Source: Planococcus sp. ISL-110
GTDB lineage: Bacteria > Bacillota > Bacilli > Bacillales_A > Planococcaceae
DNA: 64,000 nt
Direction: 5' to 3'
Assembly (NCBI RefSeq): GCF_018613575.1
Contig: NZ_JAGGPX010000016.1
Coordinates: 1-64,000, forward strand
This document shows positions 16,699 to 25,214 of this stretch, one piece after another (within the stretch, counting starts at the first letter, position 1; each line of letters opens with the position of its first letter). The position numbers and the translations under genes were made by a program. The notes under the pieces are model-generated. The model ran no database searches. It saw nothing but the letters and a program-made list of their open reading frames with translations, and was not told the DNA's origin.

Positions 16699-17766
16699 AT
16701 GAACAAACTTATTTATCTTGTTTTGGCTTTTGTACTTCTTGTTTTAACTGCATGCGGAAACAATGATGCATCCGCACCTGCAACAGATGGTGCTACTGAA
16801 GAAACACCCGAAAGCAAGGAAATCAATTTATATACTGCAAGACATTACGATGTAGATGATGAATTATACAAGAAATTCGAAGAAGAAACAGGCATCAAAG
16901 TAAACCTTATCAAGGGAGAAGCGGACGAATTGCTTGAGCGCATCAAGCGTGAAGGAGATGGCACCGAAGCAGACTTGTTCCTGACTGCAGATGCTGGCCG
17001 CCTGTTCCGTGCAAAAGAGGATGGATTGCTGCAAGCAGCCTCAAGCGACCTGCTGAACGAACAGATTCCAGAAAACTTACGTGACACTGACCAAATGTGG
17101 TATGGCTTAACTAAACGTGCACGTGTGTTTGTATACGATAAAAACACAGTGAAACCTGAGGAATTATCAACATACGAAGCCTTGACAGAGGATACATGGA
17201 AAGGCCGCGTACTGATCCGCGGTTCAGAAAACATCTACAATCAGTCTTTGCTTGCTTCATTTATTGAAATAGACGGTGAAGAACAGGCAAAAGAATGGGC
17301 AGCAGGATTGGTGAACAACTTTGCCCGCGATCCTGAAGGTGGAGATCGTGATCAAGCCAAAGCCATTGCTGCAGGCGTCGGCGATGTCGCTATCATGAAC
17401 AGTTATTATTTCGGACAAATGCTGAACTCTGAAGATCCGGCTGAAGTGGAAATAGCCGAAAGCCTTAGCTTATTCTTCCCGAACCAGGAAACTACTGGAA
17501 CACATATCAATGTTAGTGGAGCGGGAGTTGTCAAAGGATCAGAAAACCAAGAAAATGCAATCAAGCTGCTTGAATTCCTTTCTGCTCCTGAAGCTCAAGG
17601 AACATTTGCAGAGGCAAACTACGAGTATCCGGTGAATGAAGAAGTTGAACCTTCTGAGTTGCTGAAATCATGGGGCGAATTCAAGGAACAGGATATCCCG
17701 CTTTCTGTCCTTGGAGACAACAACGCCAAGTCAATTCTAATCTTTAATGAAGTAGGCTGGAAATAA
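16699..17766 (+). CDS. Ferric iron ABC transporter substrate-binding lipoprotein
   Basis: The 355-aa lipoprotein (signal ending LVLTAC) belongs to the FbpA/FutA/AfuA group that binds ferric ion outside the membrane. It starts INLYTARHYDVDDELYKKFEEE and contains ADLFLTADAGRL and a C-terminal region with a YYFGQM pair of tyrosines, typical iron ligands in the family. It follows a Fur-box promoter and heads an operon with a two-domain permease and an ATPase, which agrees with iron uptake. The start has AAAGGGAGAG upstream. Confidence 0.93.
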   Translation: MNKLIYLVLAFVLLVLTACGNNDASAPATDGATEETPESKEINLYTARHYDVDDELYKKFEEETGIKVNLIKGEADELLERIKREGDGTEADLFLTADAGRLFRAKEDGLLQAASSDLLNEQIPENLRDTDQMWYGLTKRARVFVYDKNTVKPEELSTYEALTEDTWKGRVLIRGSENIYNQSLLASFIEIDGEEQAKEWAAGLVNNFARDPEGGDRDQAKAIAAGVGDVAIMNSYYFGQMLNSEDPAEVEIAESLSLFFPNQETTGTHINVSGAGVVKGSENQENAIKLLEFLSAPEAQGTFAEANYEYPVNEEVEPSELLKSWGEFKEQDIPLSVLGDNNAKSILIFNEVGWK

Positions 17767-17779
17767 TCAATATGCTCTA

Positions 17780-17812
17780 CCCTTGCTGCAGTTTTTTGCA
17801 GCAAGGGATTTC
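17780..17812 (+). terminator. Intercistronic hairpin, weak or processing terminator
   Basis: CCCTTGCTGCA and its exact complement pair around TTTTTT between the binding-protein and permease genes. The tail ATTTCTTG is a poor T-run. It may lower permease expression or protect the upstream mRNA, as is common after binding-protein genes. Confidence 0.6.
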
Positions 17813-17838
17813 TTGTGATTGGAAAGGTGGATAAAGCC

Positions 17839-19470
17839 ATGCAAAGAAAATTGGCAAATGTAAATATTTGGACGGTTTCAGCTATGGCTATTATCGCCGC
17901 TCTGTTTTTGCCCAATATAACGATTGTGACAGGTCTGTTCATCCCCTCTAATGAAAACTGGGAGCATATGAAAGAATTTGTCCTATGGTCGTTCGTTAAA
18001 AATTCCTTGATTCTCGTTGTTGCAACTGCCGGCGCTACAATTTTCATTGGCTTGAGCCTGGCTTGGCTGATTGCACAATATCAATTCCCTTTCCGGCGAT
18101 TTTTCAAATGGGCACTGATTCTGCCTCTTTCCATACCACCTTTTATTGGAGCCTATACATACCATGGGATTTTCAATTATACAGGGGTGATCCAGAACAC
18201 ACTTCGCGACCGGTTCGGTATGGAACTAGATCCCGTTTACTTCGACATCATGAATTTGCCTGGTGCAGTTTTTATCTATACAGTTTTTCTGTATCCGTAT
18301 GTCTACACCATCACGCAAGTTTTCCTGTCGCAGCAATCCGCTTCGTTGATTGAAAGCACACGCCTTCTCGGAAAAGGCCCATGGCGTACGTTTTTCCAAG
18401 TGGTTTTGCCGATATCCCGAATCTCCATCATTGCTGGTGCCAGCTTGGTCATTTTGGAAGTGCTGAATGATTATGGAGTTGTCAAATACTACGGCATCCA
18501 GACATTCACGACGGCTATTTTTCAATCCTGGTTCGGCTTGGGGGATATCGAGACATCCATTAAGCTGGCAGCTTCCTTAATGGGTTTTGTCATTTTGATT
18601 CTGCTGATTGAAAAAATTCTGCGCGGCAGACGCCAGTACAGCTATTCCTCCACCAAAGTTCGGCCATTGCCACTGATTCCGTTAACCGGTTGGAAAGCAT
18701 TTGCTGCCGCTGCTTATTGTCTAAGCATACTGGCAGTTGGATTTTTCATACCAGTTGCCCAATTGATCGACTGGACAATACTGACTTTCGGAACCATTCC
18801 ATTAGAAGAGTTTATGTCCTATATAAGAAATTCAGTATTTGTGGCAGGGTTCAGCGCTGCAACCATTATTGTTTTCGCATTGATTGTCGGTAATTTCGCG
18901 CGTCTGGTCCAGGGAAGACTGGCCAAACTGCTGCCGAAACTAACCGTTCTCGGCTACTCAATTCCGGGCGCTGTCATTGCGGTCGCAGTCGTAACCGCCT
19001 TTGTCGCATTGGATGAATTCCTGGCGCCGCTTTATCGGATGGCAGGCATGAATACGACCCTCGTCCTCAGCGTCAGCATCATCCTGCTGATCACAGCTTA
19101 CATCATCCGGTTTTTCGCCATCGGCTACAGCTCCATCGAGACGGGGTATGACAAAATCGGGACGGACTTCCAGGATGCCTCCCGCCTTCTTGGCGCTGGT
19201 CTTACGAGAACCTTCTTTAAAGTGGACATGCCCATGATGAAAGGTGCAATCATCAGCGGATTCATCCTTGTCTTTGTCGATGTACTAAAAGAAATTCCGT
19301 TAACCCTGATTTTACGGCCTTTTAATTTTGATACACTTTCCACAAAAGCATTTCAGTATGCAAGTGACGAAAAGATTATGGAGGCTTCCCAGTCTTCTTT
19401 ACTGATAATCGGCATTAGCGCCCTGGCCATTGTGATCTTTTACAAGTTTCTCGAAAAGGAGATGGACTGA
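17839..19470 (+). CDS. Ferric iron ABC transporter permease, two-domain
   Basis: The 543-aa membrane protein contains two fused permease halves with about 12 helices, as in FbpB/AfuB. EAA-like loops that dock on the ATPase are seen twice: SLIESTRLLGKGPWRTFF in the first half and DASRLLGAGLTRTFF in the second. ATG 17839 has GGAAAGGTGG about 8 bases upstream. The stop is followed one base later by the ATPase start. Confidence 0.93.
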   Translation: MQRKLANVNIWTVSAMAIIAALFLPNITIVTGLFIPSNENWEHMKEFVLWSFVKNSLILVVATAGATIFIGLSLAWLIAQYQFPFRRFFKWALILPLSIPPFIGAYTYHGIFNYTGVIQNTLRDRFGMELDPVYFDIMNLPGAVFIYTVFLYPYVYTITQVFLSQQSASLIESTRLLGKGPWRTFFQVVLPISRISIIAGASLVILEVLNDYGVVKYYGIQTFTTAIFQSWFGLGDIETSIKLAASLMGFVILILLIEKILRGRRQYSYSSTKVRPLPLIPLTGWKAFAAAAYCLSILAVGFFIPVAQLIDWTILTFGTIPLEEFMSYIRNSVFVAGFSAATIIVFALIVGNFARLVQGRLAKLLPKLTVLGYSIPGAVIAVAVVTAFVALDEFLAPLYRMAGMNTTLVLSVSIILLITAYIIRFFAIGYSSIETGYDKIGTDFQDASRLLGAGLTRTFFKVDMPMMKGAIISGFILVFVDVLKEIPLTLILRPFNFDTLSTKAFQYASDEKIMEASQSSLLIIGISALAIVIFYKFLEKEMD

Positions 19471-19471
19471 T

Positions 19472-20215
19472 ATGTTTGTTTCAATTGAAAATCTTAATTT
19501 TTCCTACCCCAACACAAAAGTCCCTGCACTCGATAATTTTTCTCTGCAAATCAAAAAGGGCGAAGTCATTTCAATTCTTGGGCGAAGCGGCAGCGGCAAA
19601 AGCACCGTTTTGCGTCTATTGGCTGGGCTTGAAAAGCCGGCTAATGGAAAAGTCGTGATTCAAGACCAAGTCCTCTTCGATGACCGGACTTTTGTGCAGC
19701 CTGAAAAACGCGGCATTGGCATGGTATTTCAGGACTATGCATTGTTCCCACATTTGACGGTTGCTGATAATATTTTGTTTGGGCTTTTCCGGATGAAACG
19801 AGCAGCAAAGCGGATTCGTCTCCAGGAAGTTTTGGAACTGGTGGAATTACAGGGGTATGAGAAACGTTATCCTCATCAATTGAGCGGTGGGCAGCAGCAG
19901 CGTGTTGCAATTGCCAGAGCACTCGCCCCCAATCCCCATCTTCTGCTGCTTGACGAGCCGTTCAGCAATCTGGACGCGGAACTGCAGGAAAAAATTCGCA
20001 AAGAATTGCGGGATATTCTAAAAAAAGCAAACATCACCTCCATCTTTGTAACGCACGATGAGAAAGATGCCCATATCCTGGCAGACCGAATTGTCAAAAT
20101 CAAGAACGGCCGAACCGATTTTATCGGACGTCCGTGTGACCTGCTCGATGTGTATCGGCAGGAAAAGCAAAATATACCAGCAGTATCAGAAGAAAAAGAA
20201 CTATCGTATACTTAA
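19472..20215 (+). CDS. Ferric iron ABC transporter ATP-binding protein
   Basis: This 247-aa ATPase has Walker A LGRSGSGKST, signature LSGGQQQR, Walker B LLLLDEP and the switch His in FVTHDE. FbpC proteins usually have about 350 aa with a C-terminal regulatory OB domain. This one stops soon after the nucleotide-binding domain, so that domain is absent. It is the last gene of the Fur-controlled operon. Confidence 0.92.
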   Translation: MFVSIENLNFSYPNTKVPALDNFSLQIKKGEVISILGRSGSGKSTVLRLLAGLEKPANGKVVIQDQVLFDDRTFVQPEKRGIGMVFQDYALFPHLTVADNILFGLFRMKRAAKRIRLQEVLELVELQGYEKRYPHQLSGGQQQRVAIARALAPNPHLLLLDEPFSNLDAELQEKIRKELRDILKKANITSIFVTHDEKDAHILADRIVKIKNGRTDFIGRPCDLLDVYRQEKQNIPAVSEEKELSYT

Positions 20216-20261
20216 AAACAGCCAACACCCGCTCTTCAACAAGCGATGTGTTGGCTGTTTT
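20214..20261 (+). terminator. Terminator of the iron operon
   Basis: AAAAACAGCCAACAC and GTGTTGGCTGTTTT form the outer stem, with a small inner CGCT/AGCG stem. It begins at the ATPase stop codon. Confidence 0.85.
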
Positions 20262-20306
20262 ATATTCCTCTTCGTTTTGTTTTGCAGTATATTTCACTTT
20301 CGAAGC

Positions 20307-20507
20307 ATTTGCGGTCGCTCAGCCGGATTTGCGGTCGTTCAGCCAAAATTGCGGTCGCTCAGCCACATTTGCAGTCGCTCAGCCAAAATTGCAGTCGCTC
20401 TAGCCCGATTTGCAGTCGCTCAGCAACATTTGCAGTCGCTCAGCCAAAATTTCAGTCGTTCAGCCACATTTGCAGTCGCTCAGCCGGATTTGCAGTCGTT
20501 CAGCCAA
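20307..20507 (+). repeat. Ten 20-bp tandem repeats (minisatellite)
   Basis: Ten copies follow without gaps, nine of 20 bp and one (the fifth) of 21 bp. The core is WTTGCRGTCGYTCAGCC; the last two or three bases vary (GG, AA or AC). It lies between the convergent terminators of the iron operon and the malic enzyme gene. It is open in two frames but has no start signal, so it is judged non-coding. Confidence 0.9.
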
Positions 20508-20516
20508 AATCCCACC

Positions 20517-20552
20517 AAAAAACCCATCCGCCTGAAAAATAGCGAATGGGTT
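20517..20552 (-). terminator. Terminator of the malic enzyme gene
   Basis: On the minus strand ACCCATTCGC and GCGGATGGGT pair, with one mismatch, and are followed by TTTTTTGG. It lies 17 bases after the stop. Confidence 0.75.
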
Positions 20553-20568
20553 TCTTCTATAATATAGT

Positions 20569-21807
20569 TTACTTTTCTCCGGCTGCCGATAAGCTTGCCG
20601 TTTTTTGCTGCAGATCTTCCGTTTCGATTGTTTTGCGGGCAACGCCTGTCTCGATTGCTGCCTTGGCGACCGCTGCTGCAACAGCTGATGCTACGCGCAA
20701 ATCAAATGGTTTAGGGATAACATAGTCCTCATGCAACTCATCGGTCTCCAGCAAGCTGGCTATCGCTTCGACGGCGGCAATCTTCATCGCATCGTTGATA
20801 TCTGTAGCCAAGACGTCTAAAGCGCCTCTGAAGAGCCCTGGGAAAGCTAACACATTATTGACCTGATTCGGGAAATCTGAACGCCCTGTGCCGACAACTC
20901 TTGCGCCAGCCTGTTTCGCCAAATGCGGAAGGATTTCAGGATTCGGATTGGCCATAGCGAAGATGATGGCGTCGTTGTTCATGGTGCGGACCATTTCTTG
21001 CGTCAACGCGCCTTCTGCCGAAACGCCGATAAAGACGTCCGCTCCACCGATGACATCTGCCAATAAGCCTTCTTTGCGTTCATAATTGCTCATTTCAGCC
21101 ACTTCTTCTTTAAATGGATTCATGCCGTTTTTACGTCCTTTGAAAATAGCACCTTTCGTATCGCACATGATCAGATGGCCAAAGCCGAATTTGCTCAGCA
21201 GTTTAACGATGGCGATTCCTGCAGCTCCTGCACCGTTCACCACAATCTTGGTTTCCTGAACGTCCTTGCCGACCAATTTCAATGCGTTGATCAAGCCAGC
21301 CAAAGTGACAATGGCTGTGCCGTGTTGATCATCATGAAATACGGGTATCCCCATTTCCTTTTTCAGACGCTCTTCCACTACGAAACAAGTAGGGGCTGAA
21401 ATATCCTCGAGATTGATGCCTCCAAATCCAGGTTCAAGCAATTTCACTGTCTGGATGATGGTTTCTGCATCTGTTGTATCCAAACAGATTGGGAAGGCAT
21501 CCACTCCGGCAAATTCCTTGAACAATACGGCCTTTCCTTCCATGACCGGCAATGCGGCAAGCGGACCGATATTGCCAAGTCCCAGAACAGCGGTACCGTC
21601 TGTCACTACCGCTACCATATTGCTCTTCATCGTATAATCATGAACCTTCGATGGATCTGCAGCGATTTCTCTGCAGGGTTCAGCTACTCCTGGAGAATAT
21701 GCGAGGCTCAAGTCCCTTTCGTTTTCCAACGCCACTTTTGACCGAATCTCCAATTTTCCCTGATGCGCTCTATGCAGTTGCAACGAATCGTTTTTCAGCT
21801 TAGACAT
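20569..21807 (-). CDS. NAD(P)-dependent malic enzyme
   Basis: The 412-aa enzyme converts malate to pyruvate and CO2, making NADPH or NADH. It is of the short bacterial type (YtsJ/MaeB N-terminal part), with the conserved AYSPGVAEPC, FKEFAGVDAFP, HDDQHGTAIV and the dinucleotide-binding VVNGAGAAGIAI. There is no phosphotransacetylase-like C-terminal domain. ATG 21807 is chosen by length and by GGGAG/GAGG upstream; the frame runs further only by chance. Coenzyme preference cannot be told by eye. Confidence 0.9.
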   Translation of the reverse strand: MSKLKNDSLQLHRAHQGKLEIRSKVALENERDLSLAYSPGVAEPCREIAADPSKVHDYTMKSNMVAVVTDGTAVLGLGNIGPLAALPVMEGKAVLFKEFAGVDAFPICLDTTDAETIIQTVKLLEPGFGGINLEDISAPTCFVVEERLKKEMGIPVFHDDQHGTAIVTLAGLINALKLVGKDVQETKIVVNGAGAAGIAIVKLLSKFGFGHLIMCDTKGAIFKGRKNGMNPFKEEVAEMSNYERKEGLLADVIGGADVFIGVSAEGALTQEMVRTMNNDAIIFAMANPNPEILPHLAKQAGARVVGTGRSDFPNQVNNVLAFPGLFRGALDVLATDINDAMKIAAVEAIASLLETDELHEDYVIPKPFDLRVASAVAAAVAKAAIETGVARKTIETEDLQQKTASLSAAGEK

Positions 21808-21966
21808 TTGCCTCATCTCCCTTTGTTTATAATTGTTTATTATAAAGGGTATCCGCTGAATTGAAAGAGTTTTCACTCAATTTAATAATTATTCAGACTT
21901 TAGGCGGATAAAGCAGTAAAATCCATTTGTATTATCGAACTGCTTTCTGCCTCCTAATGTTCCAAA

Positions 21967-22105
21967 TCAAGCCGCTGTTCTGTTTTTACTGGAAACCATC
22001 ACATTGGTGTTCCGTTTCACAAAAGGCAAGGCAATCTTTTTGCCAACACCTGCGCGCTCTCCTATGATAACGACGGTCTTGTTTTCCAGTTCGGAAAATA
22101 ACCAC
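21967..22105 (-). pseudogene. Remnant of a short-chain dehydrogenase
   Basis: Right after the stop of the hydroxyacyl-CoA dehydrogenase, another frame reads KWLFSELENKTVVIIGERAG, then VGKKIALPFVKRNTNVMVSS, and stops at 21967. This resembles the first 45 residues of an SDR enzyme (beta1, GxxxGxG turn, alpha1, beta2), with the glycine motif worn to GERAGVG. There is no start codon and no catalytic Tyr-x3-Lys, so it is a decayed fragment. The region from 21808 to 21966 holds the malic enzyme promoter area. Confidence 0.5.
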
Positions 22106-23053
22106 TTATCCCGGTTCCCTTGTCTTTAAATCATTTTTCAGGAAATGAATCAAAGTCTGTTCCCGCTCTTCATTCAATTTTGCTGAAACATCCGGCTCCC
22201 ACGAGTAAAACCCTTCTCCTGTTTTATCACCCAGCTTGTTTTCCGCTACAAGTCTGGATAGGGTTTCACCTGAATGCTGATCTGTCGCTAACTCCTCGAA
22301 CAAATAATTGGAGATTGCCGAGAAGACATCGAGCCCTCCCATATCCGCAGTCATGAGCGGCCCTGTCACCGGCAACCTTCGGCCGATGCTGTAAGTCACC
22401 GCTGCATCAATATCTTCCTTAGAAGCAGCTCCAGCATCCAGCAAGGCCTGGGCTTCCCGGAACAGGGCATATTGCAGGCGATTTCCAATAAATCCTGGAA
22501 TTTCCTTATGAAGCAAAATCGGTTTCTTGTTCATCGCGTTGAGAACAGCCATTGCCCGCTCAACCGTTTTTTCGTCTGTGTGCTCACCTTTGACCACTTC
22601 CACTAAAGGAATGAGGTGTCCCGGATTCCAAAAATGCGTTACCACAAAACGATTGGGGCAGCCCATCTCCGCGGCCAATATACTCGGCTTAAACCCTGAA
22701 GTATTGCTGGCAATGACCACATCCTCGCTGATCAGTTTTTCCAACCTCTTATACAGTTCTTTTTTCAACTCCAGCACTTCAGGCACAACTTCGATAATGA
22801 AAGTCGAATCTGAAATCGCTTCTTCAAGTGACGTGGTCAACCGTATGCGTTTTCTGATTTCTTTTGCTTCGACAGCTGTGAATAATTCATTGGCGGCCAT
22901 TACCTTGAGTTTATTGTTTAAACCTCTGTCCGCATTTTCAAGATCCTGCTCATTGATGCCGTATACATTTACAGTTTGCTCAGACCACGCTGCTGATAAG
23001 GCAATAGAATGGCCCATCGTTCCTGCTCCAAGAATTGAAATCTTCTCCATCAT
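22106..23053 (-). CDS. 3-hydroxyacyl-CoA dehydrogenase family protein
   Basis: The 315-aa enzyme has an N-terminal Rossmann domain (ISILGAGTMGHSIAL) and a C-terminal helical dimerisation domain (EIPGFIGNRLQYALFREA). The catalytic His is expected in VVTHFWNPGHLIP. It should oxidise a 3-hydroxyacyl substrate with NAD. The sequence is closer to the single-function HbdA/lambda-crystallin-like group than to fused FadB. The first ATG of the ATG-ATG pair at 23053 is chosen, with GGAGAGGTG upstream. The longer frame to 23206 crosses the terminator of the neighbouring gene. Substrate unknown. Confidence 0.87.
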   Translation of the reverse strand: MMEKISILGAGTMGHSIALSAAWSEQTVNVYGINEQDLENADRGLNNKLKVMAANELFTAVEAKEIRKRIRLTTSLEEAISDSTFIIEVVPEVLELKKELYKRLEKLISEDVVIASNTSGFKPSILAAEMGCPNRFVVTHFWNPGHLIPLVEVVKGEHTDEKTVERAMAVLNAMNKKPILLHKEIPGFIGNRLQYALFREAQALLDAGAASKEDIDAAVTYSIGRRLPVTGPLMTADMGGLDVFSAISNYLFEELATDQHSGETLSRLVAENKLGDKTGEGFYSWEPDVSAKLNEEREQTLIHFLKNDLKTREPG

Positions 23054-23172
23054 CTGCACCTCTCCATCTTTTGGTTGCATGCCGTAAGACCCCGGCAAGT
23101 TTAACCTGCAATTGAATGAATCGTGGTTACCGCATAGCTGCCCTGCCACAATGAGTATCCACTGCCTTGCAA

Positions 23173-23200
23173 CAAAAAGCCCGCCGTTTTTCCGGCAGGC
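23173..23200 (-). terminator. Terminator of the upstream hypothetical gene
   Basis: On the minus strand GCCTGCCGG and CGGCGGGC pair (one mismatch) and TTTTTG follows. Confidence 0.75.
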
Positions 23201-23220
23201 TGTCATCAGGCTGAGCGATT

Positions 23221-23724
23221 TTATGATAAATGAAATGAATCATCATAAAGCGGCTTCATATGCAAAATATATTCTTTTTTCACTTCTTCAATGTCGTAGA
23301 TTTCACCAGGATGTTCGGGACTGCCCATTTGTTCGACCTGCTCATGAACCAAATCGGCAAAATATTTTCCGCAAGCGACGTCTTTCGGGTATTTCGCTTT
23401 CACCTTAGCCACCAGCTCTTCGTTCAGTGTTTGGTTAAATGCTTGATACATCGCAGCATTGACAATCGTCAATGCCTTTTTGGAAGCATAGGACACCATA
23501 TAGTAATTCCCGTAACGGTCCTTCAGCAAATCTCTCTTTGCCACAATTTCCATACCTTCGCCCTCCTTGAGTTTCGTTACTGTTCCATACCCTTCCGCAT
23601 CTCCAAAAAAACAGTCTGGAAAAATATGCTCTATCAGCTCTAGATGATTCAAGGTTTCTAATACTTTTTCTTCACCCTTAGAATTAGTCCTTGATAGGGA
23701 AAAACGCCTCTTTAACTTACACAC
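23221..23724 (-). CDS. Hypothetical protein (start uncertain)
   Basis: Up to 167 aa, no signal peptide or membrane helix, and no family recognised. The only upstream start in frame is GTG 23724, which lies inside the terminator of the gene above, so it is doubtful. An AAGGGTG is present near 23665 but no good start codon in frame follows it; TTG at about 23652 is a poor alternative. The coding body from LNHLELIEHIFPDC onward looks genuine (balanced codon use, terminator after it). It may have lost its normal start. Confidence 0.55.
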   Translation of the reverse strand: MCKLKRRFSLSRTNSKGEEKVLETLNHLELIEHIFPDCFFGDAEGYGTVTKLKEGEGMEIVAKRDLLKDRYGNYYMVSYASKKALTIVNAAMYQAFNQTLNEELVAKVKAKYPKDVACGKYFADLVHEQVEQMGSPEHPGEIYDIEEVKKEYILHMKPLYDDSFHLS

Positions 23725-23726
23725 AG

Positions 23727-23754
23727 AAAACCCATCTGCATGAAGCGGATGGGT
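23727..23754 (-). terminator. Terminator of the polysaccharide operon
   Basis: ACCCATCCGC and GCAGATGGGT pair (one mismatch) on the minus strand, followed by TTTTC. It lies some 50 bases after the dehydrogenase stop. Confidence 0.65.
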
Positions 23755-23807
23755 CCAGCTGTTTATCTAAATAAACGGAAATAACGCTGCCTGCTTTCAC
23801 TTAAAAA

Positions 23808-25091
23808 CTATAAGCGCCATAATTGAATTTTTTCCGGTTTTTTCTTCACATCAAGAGCGCCTTTTATGTCAAAGACAATTCCCCGCTGTTCGATCAATAA
23901 GCCCTCAAATTGCTTCCAGCCGCCCTCTTTGTATAACTTATGCGGAACTGCCAGAATGACTGCATGCGCCGGCTTTAACTGCTGATAGGATAAAATTTCC
24001 GATCCATAATGGCTTTCTGCATCTCCCACAGCAGCATAAGGATCGGTCAACTGGACATTCATTCCATATTCTTTCAATTCCTGTACGATGTCGATTACTT
24101 TAGAATTGCGCAAATCAGGGACATCCTCTTTAAAGGACAGGCCTAAAATAGTGACACACCCCTCTGCTGGGCTGATATTGTTTTGAATCATCTTTTTGAT
24201 CAGTGACTGTGCAATGAATCGCCCCATGCCATCATTGATAGCGCGTCCCGACAAAATCACTTCGGAACTGTGTCCGACCATCTCCGCTTTGTTCGCCAAA
24301 TAAAACGAGGCCAGCCCGATTCCCTGCCCGCCGACCAAATCTGGTGACGCTTTCACGAAATCACGTTTGCTCCCTGCTGTTTCCAGCACTTCCTGTGTAT
24401 CGATTTTTAAGCGCTCGCAGATCAACGCCAATTCATTTATCAGTGCCACGTTGACATCGCGCTGGATGTTTTCAATCAATTTTGCGGTTTCGGCGACACG
24501 GATGGATGGTGCTTTATGTATCCCGCCTCCAACGATACTGCCATATACCAGTGCCAGAAACTCTGTCACTTCTTCGTTTTGTCCCGCAACCACTTTTTTC
24601 ATTTTTGTGAAGCTGTTCTTTTTATCTCCCGGCAGCATTCTCGCAGGGGAATAGCCGACAAAAAACTCCTTGCCGCTCTCATAGCCCGAATATTTTTCCA
24701 GCAGCGGAATGCAGATTTCTTCAGTCATTCCTGGTGCCACAATTGATTCGTAGACCACTACGGCACCCTTTTTCATATGTTTGCCCACACACTTACTAGC
24801 TTCCTGCAGGGCGGATAAGTCAGGCAGTTTATCTCCGTCGATGGCTGACGGAACGGCAATGATGATAAAGCCTGCCTCTTTTAAATCCGAGGGATCGTCC
24901 GTAAAAACGATGGTTGCTTTTGCAAATTCCTCCGGGCTTACCTCATTCGTCTTATCCAGCCCCAATGTTAAAGCCTGAATTCTTTCTGCATTTACATCGT
25001 AGCCAATGACGGGATATTTTTGGTTGAAGGCCACCGCTACGGGCAACCCGACATACCCCAAGCCGACTACTGCTATTTTCAGATTTCGCAA
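23808..25091 (-). CDS. UDP-sugar dehydrogenase homologue lacking the catalytic cysteine
   Basis: The 427-aa protein has the full fold of WbpA/TviB/Ugd enzymes, which oxidise UDP-sugars to uronic acids. The N-terminal NAD domain (IAVVGLGYVGLPVA), the central AETAKLIENIQRDVN helix with its Lys and Asn, and the C-terminal UDP domain (VTILGLSFKEDVPDLRNS) are present. The active-site loop, normally GGHCIGVDPYYL, reads GGQGIGLASFYL here. The catalytic Cys is Gly257 and the nearby Asp is lost. Two-step oxidation to the acid should not be possible. ATG 25091 gives the family N terminus; its GGGGG site is rather far (12 bases). It is the last gene of the operon. Confidence 0.85.
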   Translation of the reverse strand: MRNLKIAVVGLGYVGLPVAVAFNQKYPVIGYDVNAERIQALTLGLDKTNEVSPEEFAKATIVFTDDPSDLKEAGFIIIAVPSAIDGDKLPDLSALQEASKCVGKHMKKGAVVVYESIVAPGMTEEICIPLLEKYSGYESGKEFFVGYSPARMLPGDKKNSFTKMKKVVAGQNEEVTEFLALVYGSIVGGGIHKAPSIRVAETAKLIENIQRDVNVALINELALICERLKIDTQEVLETAGSKRDFVKASPDLVGGQGIGLASFYLANKAEMVGHSSEVILSGRAINDGMGRFIAQSLIKKMIQNNISPAEGCVTILGLSFKEDVPDLRNSKVIDIVQELKEYGMNVQLTDPYAAVGDAESHYGSEILSYQQLKPAHAVILAVPHKLYKEGGWKQFEGLLIEQRGIVFDIKGALDVKKKPEKIQLWRL

Positions 25092-25214
25092 CATGTTGAC
25101 ATATGTCCCCCTTCTCCCGCTCTCCTCAGTGAACTTTTTCAATTTCCCACGTAGCTGTTCTGAAGTTGCTCTATTCTCCGTGGGTGAAGATAATAAGTTG
25201 AAATTGAGAGGCGA

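Noticed and set aside
20307-20507. CRISPR array
   Set aside because: The unit is only 20 bp with a 2-3 base variable part, so there are no spacers.
20058-20567. Open frames of 98-169 aa across the 20-bp tandem repeats
   Set aside because: They begin inside the iron ATPase gene or its terminator, have no ribosome site, and stay open only because of the repeat composition.
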